A DNA stretch of 64,000 bases from Verrucomicrobiia bacterium (lineage in GTDB: Bacteria; Verrucomicrobiota; Verrucomicrobiia; Verrucomicrobiales; DEV007). Every line of letters starts with the position of its first letter. Position 1 is the stretch's first letter. This document shows positions 10,401 to 17,623 of the stretch, one piece after another. Location: NCBI GenBank assembly GCA_030425385.1, contig JAUIAH010000013.1, positions 115,174-179,173 of the forward strand. The letters are read 5' to 3'. The translations under genes and the position numbers were made by a program. Below the pieces are notes generated by a model that saw nothing but the letters and a program-made list of their open reading frames with translations, ran no database searches and was not told the origin of the DNA.

Positions 10401-11424
10401 AGACGGCTTGCCGGACGGGGATGAATTCACCCTCTATGGATCGGATCCCTCGAACACGGATAGCGATGGGGATGGGTTGTTAGACGGCGCCGAAGTGAAT
10501 GAGCACCTCACCAATCCGGCCTTGGCAGACAGTGACGGCGATGGCCTTTCCGATCCAGCGGAGTTGAATGAACACGGCACCAATCCTTCCAATGCCGATA
10601 GCGATGGGGACGGCGTGTCCGATGGATTGGAAATTGCCAACAACCTCGACCCGCTCGATCCGGATAGTAAGATCGGTCTCTGGACGGTGAGGACGGCGCT
10701 TTCCACCGGGACCGTGGGTAGTTTGGACCAAGCGGAAGCCGTCTTGGCAGGGGAGAATCTGGCGCGTGAAGTCGTCACATATCACCCGTGGATCAATTTC
10801 CATGGCACGGGTGGGGACGGCAACTATGTCGACGACAATGAGCTCTTCCCGATCATGAGTGCGGAAGGGCAAGACGTGGACGATTTCGCCATCGAGGTCG
10901 TGGGCATGATTGAGATCGATGATCCTGGCACTTACACCATGGGCTTCAACTCTGACGATGGTGGTCGCCTCACGGTGAATGGCGAGATTGTCGCCGAGTT
11001 CCTCGACAACCGGGGTCCTGGAGATTCTCTCGGCTCCATCGAGCTGGCGGCGGGTTCTCATGAAGTGCGCTTTGTCATGTGGGAACGCGGCGGTGGATCC
11101 TCTGCTGAACTCTTCCTAGCCACTGAGAAGGGTGTGGTCGACGCTTTCTCGTTGGACACCTTTGCCCTCATGACAACAACGTCATCGCCAGCAGATAACG
11201 GTGGTGGCGGGGAGCAAGGTGATCTCCCAACGATCACGCGAATCACGGCCACACCTGCAAGCATGATCCTCACATTGAGCGACGACGATGCGGTGGACGT
11301 CCAGTTCTCTGCTAATCTGGAGACCTGGAACACCATCGCCACCGATGTCTCGAGCACCTTTGAGGACAACGATGCCGATCGTCGCGCTGCTGGAAATGGC
11401 TACTATCGCACGGCGCAACCATGA
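7420..11424 (+). CDS. Large secreted protein with thrombospondin type-3 (Asp-rich) repeats and PA14-like domains
   Basis: The 1334-residue protein starts with a signal peptide (MKPLMNCTLGMGL...LQA). Residues 25-225 resemble a DNRLRE-type beta domain. Three blocks of Asp-rich Ca-binding repeats of the form DSDGDGLSDxxE follow at about 222-360, 552-664 and 940-1082. Between them lie two PA14-like modules (about 360-545 and 1085-1250, with GGIFVRETGAVTVGFDSHG and GMIEIDDPGTYTMGFNSDDGG) and a beta-helix-like segment (about 665-940) similar to autotransporter-associated repeats. The last 60 residues have a short beta motif ending in YYRTAQP. It is most likely an outer-surface or secreted Ca-stabilised adhesin or glycan-binding protein; no catalytic motif was found. 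An in-frame start 11 codons upstream gives a poorer signal peptide. Confidence 0.85.
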   Translation: MKPLMNCTLGMGLMAHLVAGSLQAATTVEIEATRAFHMNSGNPDTAPRMLAGGWPDNASWGIMRGLMAFDLSEVPKDAAGIASASLSVFTRKTGFSVTNPEGTPGDMAIKDVGNLESDANFDIETAVWDALTPAGGDVSGPNLSTFARADYDPEWPHATEFVFETSDAFAAAVARAIADGQEMLYLVLHCPAFEANPIDGKHFYRLGGGESLPKLRVTALGADTDQDGLEDEWEEQFAPGELTLLSGNGDADGDGLIDRGEFLAGSDPTNPDSDGDTISDGAEVVSWGSDPTSDDSDGDGVKDQDEIARDPSTNPAKADTDGDGLNDGDEIAANTDPTLPDTDGDSYEDGLETQFGSDPADSASVTGSLVRGGEWRVEMALADATPTSVDEVKALLDDGVGRVSEVQTTEWDVINFQITTSVDAFFDTLTTYPILENPVAQPMGMRVSGGIFVRETGAVTVGFDSHGNQGSLFIDGQEVELVAGAAHNTGRAPMLASVELEAGPHDMVLYHWTGRDTGIYLFSSLQNGEQDDYDPSVMELMPAFDIANVMTEDSDADGLDDFWESFYFGDLSRDGTGDQDGDGLSDAAESENRANPTKKDTDGDGLEDGPEVTEHQTAPHLFDTDGDALGDGDEVTVHQTDPNRTDTDEDGIADNIEVTLGSIPNDPASVPDVIVLLRDQPTSRGWSDGAFWSNGQGVSAGLDYQVGGVPGLGTIVRTPTNGDPVFAGNALTLDGGTLRLKHTGTAQLPATLARNAIIQQGQAGITIGLDAALTVEESLTIDVQGENRRLAMTGSLQGSGQLILTGVLGGELDLRMPNSTFNGDIAIDDITVINVAPGSLGNGNVRVSGQLWSDSALNLAGKRLTLVGTEVALQLDHDIYVKELYFQPDREADAEFDLDGLLGDAPGTPIAAEWFQNGDLGSLNELVQSVDGDPSGRIIFSDDADADGMPDIWEAENGLDVSLNDADGDSDADGLSNVLEFALGTDLANGDSDGDGLPDGDEFTLYGSDPSNTDSDGDGLLDGAEVNEHLTNPALADSDGDGLSDPAELNEHGTNPSNADSDGDGVSDGLEIANNLDPLDPDSKIGLWTVRTALSTGTVGSLDQAEAVLAGENLAREVVTYHPWINFHGTGGDGNYVDDNELFPIMSAEGQDVDDFAIEVVGMIEIDDPGTYTMGFNSDDGGRLTVNGEIVAEFLDNRGPGDSLGSIELAAGSHEVRFVMWERGGGSSAELFLATEKGVVDAFSLDTFALMTTTSSPADNGGGGEQGDLPTITRITATPASMILTLSDDDAVDVQFSANLETWNTIATDVSSTFEDNDADRRAAGNGYYRTAQP

Positions 11425-11437
11425 GTAGGATGCGTTC

Positions 11438-12397
11438 ATGGTGACACGCATTGGCAACACATCGGTGGAAGTGGGCCCGCTCTGCTTCGGCGGTAGCGGG
11501 CTCGGTGACATGCCGGACACCTACGGCTATGCCGTAGACGAAGCGCGAGCGCTCGACACGATCCGTGCGATCTTTGCGAGTTCCGTACAGTTCCTCGACA
11601 CGGCGCGGATCTACGGATTTGGGCGCAGTGAAGAACGCATTGGCAAAGTGATTCGCGAAATGGGTGGTTTGCCAGAGGGGTTTGTGTTAGCCACGAAAGT
11701 GGATCGGAATGTGGAGACGGGTGCTTTCGATGGCGCGCAGGTACGCCGATCGTTGCAAGAGAGTCTGGGCGCGTTGGGCTTGGACAAGGTGCCTATTCTC
11801 CAACTCCACGATCCCGAACACGCGCGGAGTCTTGAGGAAGTGACACAGTCAGGCGGGGCGCTGGAGGAACTCTTCAAGCTGAAAGAAGAAGGGCTCACGG
11901 ATGCCGTGGGCTTGGCTGCCGGGCAGGTGGACGTGATGATGCCTCTCATCAAGGACTGGGATTTCGATGCGCTCATCACCCACAACCGTTTCATGCTCAC
12001 CAACCGGAATGCCGCGCCTCTCATGGACCTGGCGGTGGAGCGCGGCGTCAGTGTGCTCAACGCGGCGCCCTATGCGGGCGGCGTCCTGGCCAAGGGGGTG
12101 CAGGCCTACCCGCGCTACGTCTACCAAGAGGCCGATGAAACTGCGCTCGAGCCGGTGAAGCAGATTGAGCGCATCTGTGAGGTCCATGCCGTGCCCATGG
12201 GAGCGGTGGCTTTGCAGTTCTCCATGCGCGATCCGCGGGTGGCATCCACCGTCATCGGGGTGAGCAAGCCTGAGCGCGTGGCGCAAACGTTAGAATGGGC
12301 GTCCTGTGTCATTCCAAAGGAAGTGTGGCAAGCGCTCGAAGAGGTGCCCTTCTCGATGGACGATCCTGAGGCCTCTCGAGATTACCGGCCTGGATAA
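11438..12397 (+). CDS. Aldo/keto reductase (aldose 1-dehydrogenase-like)
   Basis: A cytosolic NAD(P)-dependent oxidoreductase with the AKR TIM barrel, 319 residues. The catalytic tetrad is complete: Asp54 and Tyr59 in FLDTARIYG, Lys87 in LATKVD, and His124 in LQLHDPEH. The coenzyme-binding end VASTVIGVSKPERV is present. The overall pattern (LCFGGSGLGDMP at the start, NAAPYAGGVLAKG late) resembles D-threo-aldose or L-fucose 1-dehydrogenases, but the sugar substrate is inferred. It starts 13 bp after the large exoprotein gene on the same strand and could share its transcript. Its stop is followed at once by the 11-bp-periodic repeats in front of the next unit. Confidence 0.9.
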   Translation: MVTRIGNTSVEVGPLCFGGSGLGDMPDTYGYAVDEARALDTIRAIFASSVQFLDTARIYGFGRSEERIGKVIREMGGLPEGFVLATKVDRNVETGAFDGAQVRRSLQESLGALGLDKVPILQLHDPEHARSLEEVTQSGGALEELFKLKEEGLTDAVGLAAGQVDVMMPLIKDWDFDALITHNRFMLTNRNAAPLMDLAVERGVSVLNAAPYAGGVLAKGVQAYPRYVYQEADETALEPVKQIERICEVHAVPMGAVALQFSMRDPRVASTVIGVSKPERVAQTLEWASCVIPKEVWQALEEVPFSMDDPEASRDYRPG

Positions 12398-12408
12398 ATA
12401 GGTGCTGT

Positions 12409-12447
12409 TTGACATTCTTTTGACAGGACTTTGACGGGCACATGACA
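12409..12447. promoter_or_regulatory. Four 11-bp-spaced direct repeats, putative OmpR/PhoB-type operator
   Basis: TTGACA (12409), TTGACA (12420), TTGACG (12431) and ATGACA (12442) begin exactly 11 bp apart. Read on the minus strand they are TGTCAA/TGTCAT-like half-sites. Tandem half-sites at one helical turn are the typical binding pattern of OmpR-family regulators; the Pho box of PhoB uses TGTCA half-sites 11 bp apart. The array lies between the AKR stop and the start (12484) of the unit that encodes an OmpR-type regulator, so autoregulation is the natural reading. No convincing -10 box was found. Confidence 0.55.
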
Positions 12448-12483
12448 ACGGTGGGCTTGGCCTGTGCTCGACTGTCCGTGCCT

Positions 12484-13749
12484 ATGAAAACCTATCAGAC
12501 AACAATCATGACTCTTGGATTCACGGCGACGTTGATTGGCGTGGTCGCCAAGAGTTTGCCAACAGGGAATGGAGCTGACGAGGAGCCCGCTCCCCATTAT
12601 GCCCTCCACGAATGGGGCACGTTCACTTCCGTCTTTGGTTCCGATGGGCAGATGCTTCCTGGTTTGGAACGCGAGGAAGAGCATTTGCCGGAGTTCGTCT
12701 ATGGCCACGATGGCATGGCGAAGAATCCCATCCATGGACAGCCCATCGTGATGAAGGCGTGGCAGCGTCCGTTGCGTGGCGTGACTGTGAAGATGGAGAC
12801 GCCTGTTCTCTACTTTCACAGTGACGACGCTTTCTCTGCACAAGTAAATGTGCGTTTTCATGGAGGTTCGATTAGTCAGTGGTTTCCTCAGCGTTCAGGA
12901 GGAGAAGTGCCTCCTTCTCGTCCTCTGGTGTCCTTTCCTCAGGCGACCTTTGAGCAACAGGGTGGAATCGATTTCAGTAAGCCTTATGAAGGGCGAATCG
13001 AGTGGGAAGTAAAGGTGCTAGAAAAGTCAGCTGCGAATGAGAGCAAGGCATTTGTTGGCGGGGAGACGCCGACGTGGCTGTATCCTCGTTTCACGAATGC
13101 CAATGTGGTGACGAACGGCCAAGGTGAACATGAGAAGTATCTCTTCTATCGCGGATTGGGTAATTTCGAGCAACCTGTCCGTCCCGTCTTCACGTCTGAC
13201 AACGCCTTGCGATTTGAGAATACGGGCGAGGAAAGCATTCCCTATGCGATGTGGTATTTCCGTGAGGGAGAGACCTTTCGTGTGCGTGCTCTTGGACCGA
13301 TCCCTGCTGGAGAAGCAGTGACGATCGCGCTCGATGACACAGAGGCTGATCTGTGTGAGGTGGAGACCTCGCTGCGTTCGAAAGTCTACGAACCGCTGGT
13401 GGCCGCACTCGTGAAGGAAGGCTTGTATCAACGTGAGGCTGACTCCATGGTGCGGACGTGGTGGCAGAGCTACTTTGAGAGAGATGGGTGCCGAATCTTC
13501 TGGGTCGTGCCACAGCAGTTCTTGAAGAAGATCCTTCCATTGGATGTGCGTCCAGCTCCGGCCGAGATTTGTCGAGTGTTAGTAGGGCGCAGCGATCTGT
13601 TGACGCCGTCATTCGAACGGGAGTTGGTCGCCGATAGAGATGCGGGCAAGTTGGGAGAACGGCACGGGACGGATCGCTTCTACGGTGCCTATGAGGCCCG
13701 GGTGAAGCAGTTGACTGCCCTGGCGGCAGCTCCGAACGTGCGTCCGTGA
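12484..13749 (+). CDS. Exported protein of unknown function, coupled to a two-component system
   Basis: The 421-residue protein begins MKTYQTTIMTLGFTATL, a hydrophobic leader consistent with export or an N-terminal anchor, followed by the striking segment YALHEWGTFTSVFGSDG. The body looks globular with many beta strands (TVKMETPVLYFHSDD, PYAMWYFREGETFRVRALG) and ends with a helical part near WWQSYFERDGCRIFWVVPQ. I know of related uncharacterised proteins with the HEWGTFT motif in PVC bacteria but no assigned activity. The stop overlaps the histidine kinase start as GTGA, so both are translated together; a role as a periplasmic sensing or accessory partner of the kinase is an inference. The ATG at 12484 is chosen as the start of the leader. 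Confidence 0.75.
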   Translation: MKTYQTTIMTLGFTATLIGVVAKSLPTGNGADEEPAPHYALHEWGTFTSVFGSDGQMLPGLEREEEHLPEFVYGHDGMAKNPIHGQPIVMKAWQRPLRGVTVKMETPVLYFHSDDAFSAQVNVRFHGGSISQWFPQRSGGEVPPSRPLVSFPQATFEQQGGIDFSKPYEGRIEWEVKVLEKSAANESKAFVGGETPTWLYPRFTNANVVTNGQGEHEKYLFYRGLGNFEQPVRPVFTSDNALRFENTGEESIPYAMWYFREGETFRVRALGPIPAGEAVTIALDDTEADLCEVETSLRSKVYEPLVAALVKEGLYQREADSMVRTWWQSYFERDGCRIFWVVPQQFLKKILPLDVRPAPAEICRVLVGRSDLLTPSFERELVADRDAGKLGERHGTDRFYGAYEARVKQLTALAAAPNVRP

Positions 13750-15353
13750 GGTCGACCACGCCCCAGCGTCTCGCTTGGCTGCTGCTCGTCATCCCTTCCA
13801 TGGTGATGGCGGGCAGCGCGCTCTACTTGCTCTATCATGAGCAGCAACGCCTTCGTGATCGCAGTTTGGACGCCGTCGAGGCGCGTGCCGAATTGATCGT
13901 GGAGAATTTGGATCTCGCCATGGATGAACTCAAGACGAGTCTGATGGATAGCTTGGCGGCGCTGCCCGAAGCGGGGTTGCCCGAAGCGCTGTCAGAATGG
14001 CAGCGATCGAGCGCTCTCGTCTGCGCGGCAGCGTCTTGTTCAGCCACAGGAGAACTTCTGCGAGCATCATCGAACGACACGCCTGCCTTTGATCTATCAC
14101 TGTTGCAGGAAGCTCAAGGCTATGCTTGGCAAAGCGGTGCTGCCGCGATGGGGCCTCCTCCCGATGAGGGCGGAGGGTCTACCTTTCAGAACTCCAAGAT
14201 GATGCGAAAGGATCTCAAAGCCAAGGCGGTGTGGGGGCCTGAGATGAACCAGGGGACGCCGCTGCAGAAGGCGTGGGTCTACGATGCTGAGGGCGAGCGT
14301 TTTCGCATGGCAGCGTGGTTGCGGCCAACCTCGCAAGCCTCGGTAAGGGCGTTGGAAGTATCGATCGAATCCTTGTTAGGCGATTTGCGCCGTTCGTTCC
14401 CGGATGAACTGACAGGGACGGAGGGCTTCGCCTTGCAGGATCCTTTCGGCAAGGTAGTCCATGAAGTGGCACCAGCGGCGAAGATTGCCCTGCAATTGCC
14501 GGTGGGAGAAGAGTTGCCTGGTTGGCAAGTGTTAGCCTACCATCATTGGGGAGAGAACTGGGGCGCACAGGTGTTCTGGTTGGGAACATTTCTGGTGCTC
14601 TTGCTCACCACGGCTATTCTGTTAGGCGGGCGGTATGTATGGCAGCATGCCGCTCAAGAAACTGCCCTGGCAGAACAGCGAACCGCCTTTGTCTCCAATG
14701 TTTCACACGAATTGAAGACTCCCCTCACATCCATTCGCATGTATGCAGAACTCATGCGGGATGGATCACCACCGCCTCGCAAACAGCATCGCTACCTTGA
14801 TGTGATGGTGAATGAAAGCCAACGCCTCACGCGCCTAGTCAACAATGTGCTTGATTTCAGTCGCTTGGAACAGGATCAACGTGCGTTCACGATCCAGTCG
14901 GTGAGTCTGCGAGAGGTGGTGGAAACGGCGCTGAATGCCGAGCAGGTGGCCTTGCAGAAAGCGGGCATGGAAGTCGACGTGGACAGCCTCTCTGTTGGTG
15001 TCATGGTCAGGGCAGATCCAGATGCGCTAGAAAGGATCCTTCTCAACGTCATCGACAACGCCGTCAAATACGCAGCGCCGGGGGCCTACTTCGGCGTCCA
15101 GGCACGGATTGAGGATCGTCGAGTGGTCCTTTCCATGAGTGATCGAGGTCCTGGTATTCCTCACGAAGACGAAGAGCGCATCTTCAAGCGCTTCCACCGA
15201 CTCGATGATGGCTTGACGAGTGCCACTGGAACTGGTCTGGGCTTAAGCATTGCAAGGATGTTAGCCGAAGGGATGGATGGGGCCTTGCGCTGCCGCCAAC
15301 AGGCATCTGGAGAAGGCGCCGTCTTTGAACTCACCCTCATGCGTGCCGAATGA
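13746..15353 (+). CDS. Sensor histidine kinase with periplasmic domain
   Basis: A 535-residue membrane kinase starting with GTG at 13746 (4-nt overlap with the upstream gene). TM1 is at about 9-29 and TM2 at about 276-296, enclosing a 245-residue periplasmic sensor region with no recognised fold. The HisKA domain has phospho-acceptor His321 in NVSHELKTPLTSIR; the HATPase domain shows the N box NVIDNAVKYA, G1 DRGPGIP, the F box FKRFHR and G2 GTGLGLSIA. It will autophosphorylate and transfer to the regulator encoded next (ATGA overlap). The dimerisation and ATPase domains resemble the PhoR/WalK class. Stimulus unknown; the coupled exported protein and the Pho-box-like array may be clues. Confidence 0.93.
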   Translation: MRSTTPQRLAWLLLVIPSMVMAGSALYLLYHEQQRLRDRSLDAVEARAELIVENLDLAMDELKTSLMDSLAALPEAGLPEALSEWQRSSALVCAAASCSATGELLRASSNDTPAFDLSLLQEAQGYAWQSGAAAMGPPPDEGGGSTFQNSKMMRKDLKAKAVWGPEMNQGTPLQKAWVYDAEGERFRMAAWLRPTSQASVRALEVSIESLLGDLRRSFPDELTGTEGFALQDPFGKVVHEVAPAAKIALQLPVGEELPGWQVLAYHHWGENWGAQVFWLGTFLVLLLTTAILLGGRYVWQHAAQETALAEQRTAFVSNVSHELKTPLTSIRMYAELMRDGSPPPRKQHRYLDVMVNESQRLTRLVNNVLDFSRLEQDQRAFTIQSVSLREVVETALNAEQVALQKAGMEVDVDSLSVGVMVRADPDALERILLNVIDNAVKYAAPGAYFGVQARIEDRRVVLSMSDRGPGIPHEDEERIFKRFHRLDDGLTSATGTGLGLSIARMLAEGMDGALRCRQQASGEGAVFELTLMRAE

Positions 15354-16072
15354 CGCCGTCATCGCCCAGGATTCTCGTCGTGGAGGATGACGATTCGATT
15401 CGTGAAGGCTTGGTCGATCTGCTGGAAGGCGCAGGCTACGATGTGGTGGCGCTGAGTGATGGGCAGAACGCGATGGAGCAATTTGCCGACAGTGGATGCG
15501 ATCTGATCCTCTTGGATGTGATGATGCCCAAGGCCAGCGGCTACGATGTCTGTCGAGCGGTGCGCCAGGTGGATCAACGGGTGCCTATCATCATGCTCAC
15601 GGCACGATCAGAAGAAGTCGATAAAGTGATAGGGCTGGAGCAGGGGGCGGACGACTATGTCACGAAACCATTCGGCGTGAGAGAACTGCTCGCGCGCATT
15701 GCCGCCGCGCTTCGGCGTAGCCAAGCACTTGTGGCGGACCAGGAGGGGACACTATGTAAGGAGGCGGGATTTCGCTTCGGCGTGGCGGAAATCGATCTCT
15801 TGCGACTCGAAGCGCGTCGGGAAGGCGTGATCCTTTCCCTCACGGAGCGTGAGTGCGCCTTGATGCAAATCTTCCGCGCCAAGCCTGGCCAAGTGCTCAG
15901 CCGCGATTATTTGTTAGAACAAGCCTGGGGGCTCCGTTACCGCGGGACGACACGCACGGTGGACCAGCACATTGTGCAACTGAGGCGCAAGATCGAAGCC
16001 TGCCCAAGTGATCCCGCCACGATTGTGACGGTCCATGGGAGCGGCTACCGCTACGTGGAGGAGCGCGCTTAA
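15350..16072 (+). CDS. OmpR/PhoB-family response regulator
   Basis: A 240-residue DNA-binding regulator. The receiver domain has the acidic pocket VVEDDD, phospho-acceptor Asp56 in ILLDVMMP, Thr84 in MLTAR and Lys106 in YVTKPFG. The C-terminal winged helix (about 135-238) has LSLTERECALMQIF, VLSRDYLLEQAWG and the recognition region TRTVDQHIVQLRRKIE. Its start overlaps the kinase stop as ATGA. Its TAA shares the palindrome TTAA with the stop of the convergent rplI gene, so the two coding regions overlap by 4 bp. The array at 12409-12447 is a likely target. Confidence 0.94.
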   Translation: MTPSSPRILVVEDDDSIREGLVDLLEGAGYDVVALSDGQNAMEQFADSGCDLILLDVMMPKASGYDVCRAVRQVDQRVPIIMLTARSEEVDKVIGLEQGADDYVTKPFGVRELLARIAAALRRSQALVADQEGTLCKEAGFRFGVAEIDLLRLEARREGVILSLTERECALMQIFRAKPGQVLSRDYLLEQAWGLRYRGTTRTVDQHIVQLRRKIEACPSDPATIVTVHGSGYRYVEERA

Positions 16073-16560
16073 GCGCTGGCTGCGGCCTCTTCCTCGCTCT
16101 CTTCTGGAACGACTTCCACCCGCAGCTTGGCGCTGATCTCTGGGTGGAGCTTGACTGGGATCTCGTATTTGCCCGTGCCTTTGATAGGTTTATCGAGCTC
16201 GATGTGGTGGCGATCGACAGTGACCGATCCCTTGCCACGGTCGCCCATCGCTTTGGTGAGATCTTGGGTCGTGATGGAACCGAAGGCTTTGCCACCTTGT
16301 CCCAGGGCAATGGTCATCTTGAGACGCATCTTATTGATCTTGGCTGCCAAGACCTGCGCTTCATCAAATTCCTTAGCTTCCCGCTCCGCACGCGAACGCT
16401 TGAGATTCTCCAAGTGACGCATGTTGGCCTTGGTCGCCTCCATGCCTTTCCCCGTGGGGATCAGGAAGTTACGGGCGTAACCCCGACGCACTTGCACCAC
16501 GTCGGCTTCGGCGCCGAGCCCGTTGATCTTCTCGCGGAGGATGATGTTGATAGTGGCCAT
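16069..16560 (-). CDS. rplI: 50S ribosomal protein L9
   Basis: L9 binds 23S rRNA near the L1 stalk and stabilises mRNA frame. The 163-residue product begins MATINIILREKINGLGAEAD and includes the family signature GYARNFLIPTGKGMEATKAN, a long connecting helix and a C-terminal domain (FGSITTQDLTKAM). It ends in an acidic Ala/Glu tail (EESEEEAAASA), a modest extension compared with E. coli L9. The ATG at 16560 matches the family start; the in-frame codons upstream are not conserved. The gene is alone here, not in the usual rpsF-rpsR-rplI order. No Shine-Dalgarno sequence precedes it. Confidence 0.95.
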   Translation of the reverse strand: MATINIILREKINGLGAEADVVQVRRGYARNFLIPTGKGMEATKANMRHLENLKRSRAEREAKEFDEAQVLAAKINKMRLKMTIALGQGGKAFGSITTQDLTKAMGDRGKGSVTVDRHHIELDKPIKGTGKYEIPVKLHPEISAKLRVEVVPEESEEEAAASA

Positions 16561-16681
16561 GATTTCTAGAAGGGAAAAGGATCTCTGACGGAGGTGGACG
16601 CGTTCTCTAGCGGTAGGCTGCGCCTCTGTCAAGCGGGCCCATAGCGGTTTCTCTACCAAATAGAGCAACTTGGAGCCGATG

Positions 16682-16713
16682 CCCTGGCATTGGTTCCGTT
16701 TGAGAGGCCAGGG
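16682..16713 (-). terminator. Possible weak terminator hairpin after the GarR-like gene
   Basis: CCCTGGC (16682-16688) pairs with GCCAGGG (16707-16713) around an 18-base loop, 10 bases past the stop of the gene at 16723. No T-run follows on the minus strand, so termination is uncertain. Confidence 0.3.
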
Positions 16714-16722
16714 GGCCTCAGA

Positions 16723-17610
16723 TTAATCCGTATCGCGGTAGAGCTTGAAGAGGCCATGCGTGCCGAGGTCCGCGCCGCCTTGCGCCGCCAAGCGTTCGTA
16801 GCCAGTCTTGGCCGCTTGGAGACCGGGGAAATCGAGCCCCATCGCTTCGGCCTCTTCCAAGGCGATCGTCATGTCCTTGATAAAATGCTTTACGTAGAAA
16901 CCGGGATCAAAGTCTCGATCGATGATTCGTGGAGCAAGATTGCTGAGAGACCAGCTCCCTGCAGCACCTGATTCGATGCAGGCCAGCACCTGCTTGGGAT
17001 CCAAGCCAGAGGTCTCGGCATAAGCCATCGCTTCGCACACTCCGAGCATCCCGGCGGCAATGGCCACTTGGTTGACCATCTTGGTGTGCTGTCCACTTCC
17101 GGCGGGACCTTGGTAGACGATGGTCTTGCCCATCACGTCAACCACCGGCTTCACCTGCTCAAACGTGGCTTCTTCGCCACCGACCATGATGGAAAGACGT
17201 GCTTCCCGAGCTCCCAGATCCCCACCGGAAACCGGTGCGTCCAGAGCCGAGAGCCCACGAGCCTTGGCAGCCTCTGCGATCCGCTGGGCCAGGCGTGGAC
17301 TTGAAGTCGTCATGTCGACTAAGACCGCGCCTTCTCGCGCTTGGGCAATCACCCCGTCCTCTCCGAAATAAACGGCCTCCACGTCTTGAGGAAAGCCGAT
17401 GATCGTGATGATGATCTCTGCAGCGCGGGCGACTTCGCCGGGCGAGTCTTCCCAAACGGCACCGTTCGCAAGGAGGGCTTCCGCCTTCGCTTTGGTCCGA
17501 TTGTAGACGTGGAGAGGATACCCCGCCTGGAGGAGGTGACCGGCCATGGAGCGCCCCATGACGCCAGTGCCAATAAAGCCAATGATAGGAAGTGAGGTCG
17601 ATGCGCTCAT
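16723..17610 (-). CDS. 3-hydroxyisobutyrate dehydrogenase / tartronate-semialdehyde reductase family protein
   Basis: A 295-residue beta-hydroxyacid dehydrogenase. The N-terminal Rossmann motif is GFIGTGVMGRSMAGHL; the substrate-binding signature is DAPVSGGDLGAREARLSIMVGG; the catalytic lysine lies in GSGQHTKMVNQ. The helical C-terminal domain contains FYVKHFIKDMTIALEEA. Such enzymes reduce tartronate semialdehyde to glycerate or oxidise 3-hydroxyisobutyrate; sequence alone does not choose between them, though the GDLGAREA variant is found in the GarR/GlxR-like branch and in glyoxylate/succinic-semialdehyde reductases. It is 13 bp downstream of nothing essential on its own strand: the next upstream gene is the LpxL-like gene ending at 17624. 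Confidence 0.87.
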   Translation of the reverse strand: MSASTSLPIIGFIGTGVMGRSMAGHLLQAGYPLHVYNRTKAKAEALLANGAVWEDSPGEVARAAEIIITIIGFPQDVEAVYFGEDGVIAQAREGAVLVDMTTSSPRLAQRIAEAAKARGLSALDAPVSGGDLGAREARLSIMVGGEEATFEQVKPVVDVMGKTIVYQGPAGSGQHTKMVNQVAIAAGMLGVCEAMAYAETSGLDPKQVLACIESGAAGSWSLSNLAPRIIDRDFDPGFYVKHFIKDMTIALEEAEAMGLDFPGLQAAKTGYERLAAQGGADLGTHGLFKLYRDTD

Positions 17611-17623
17611 AGCGGCACCCTAC

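Noticed and set aside
10240..10665. Repeated GATAGCGATGGGGATGG-like units considered as CRISPR or satellite DNA
   Set aside because: They are in-frame Ca-binding Asp-rich repeats with variable spacing and no identical direct repeats or spacers.
12442..12484. Upstream ATG at 12442 as start of the HEWGTFT protein
   Set aside because: That ATG is part of the fourth operator-like repeat, and the extra 14 residues do not improve the leader.
16615..16700. tRNA D-arm-like sequence (TTGCTC...TTTGGTAGAG) upstream of rplI on the minus strand
   Set aside because: No matching anticodon stem, T-arm GGTTC or acceptor stem could be drawn.
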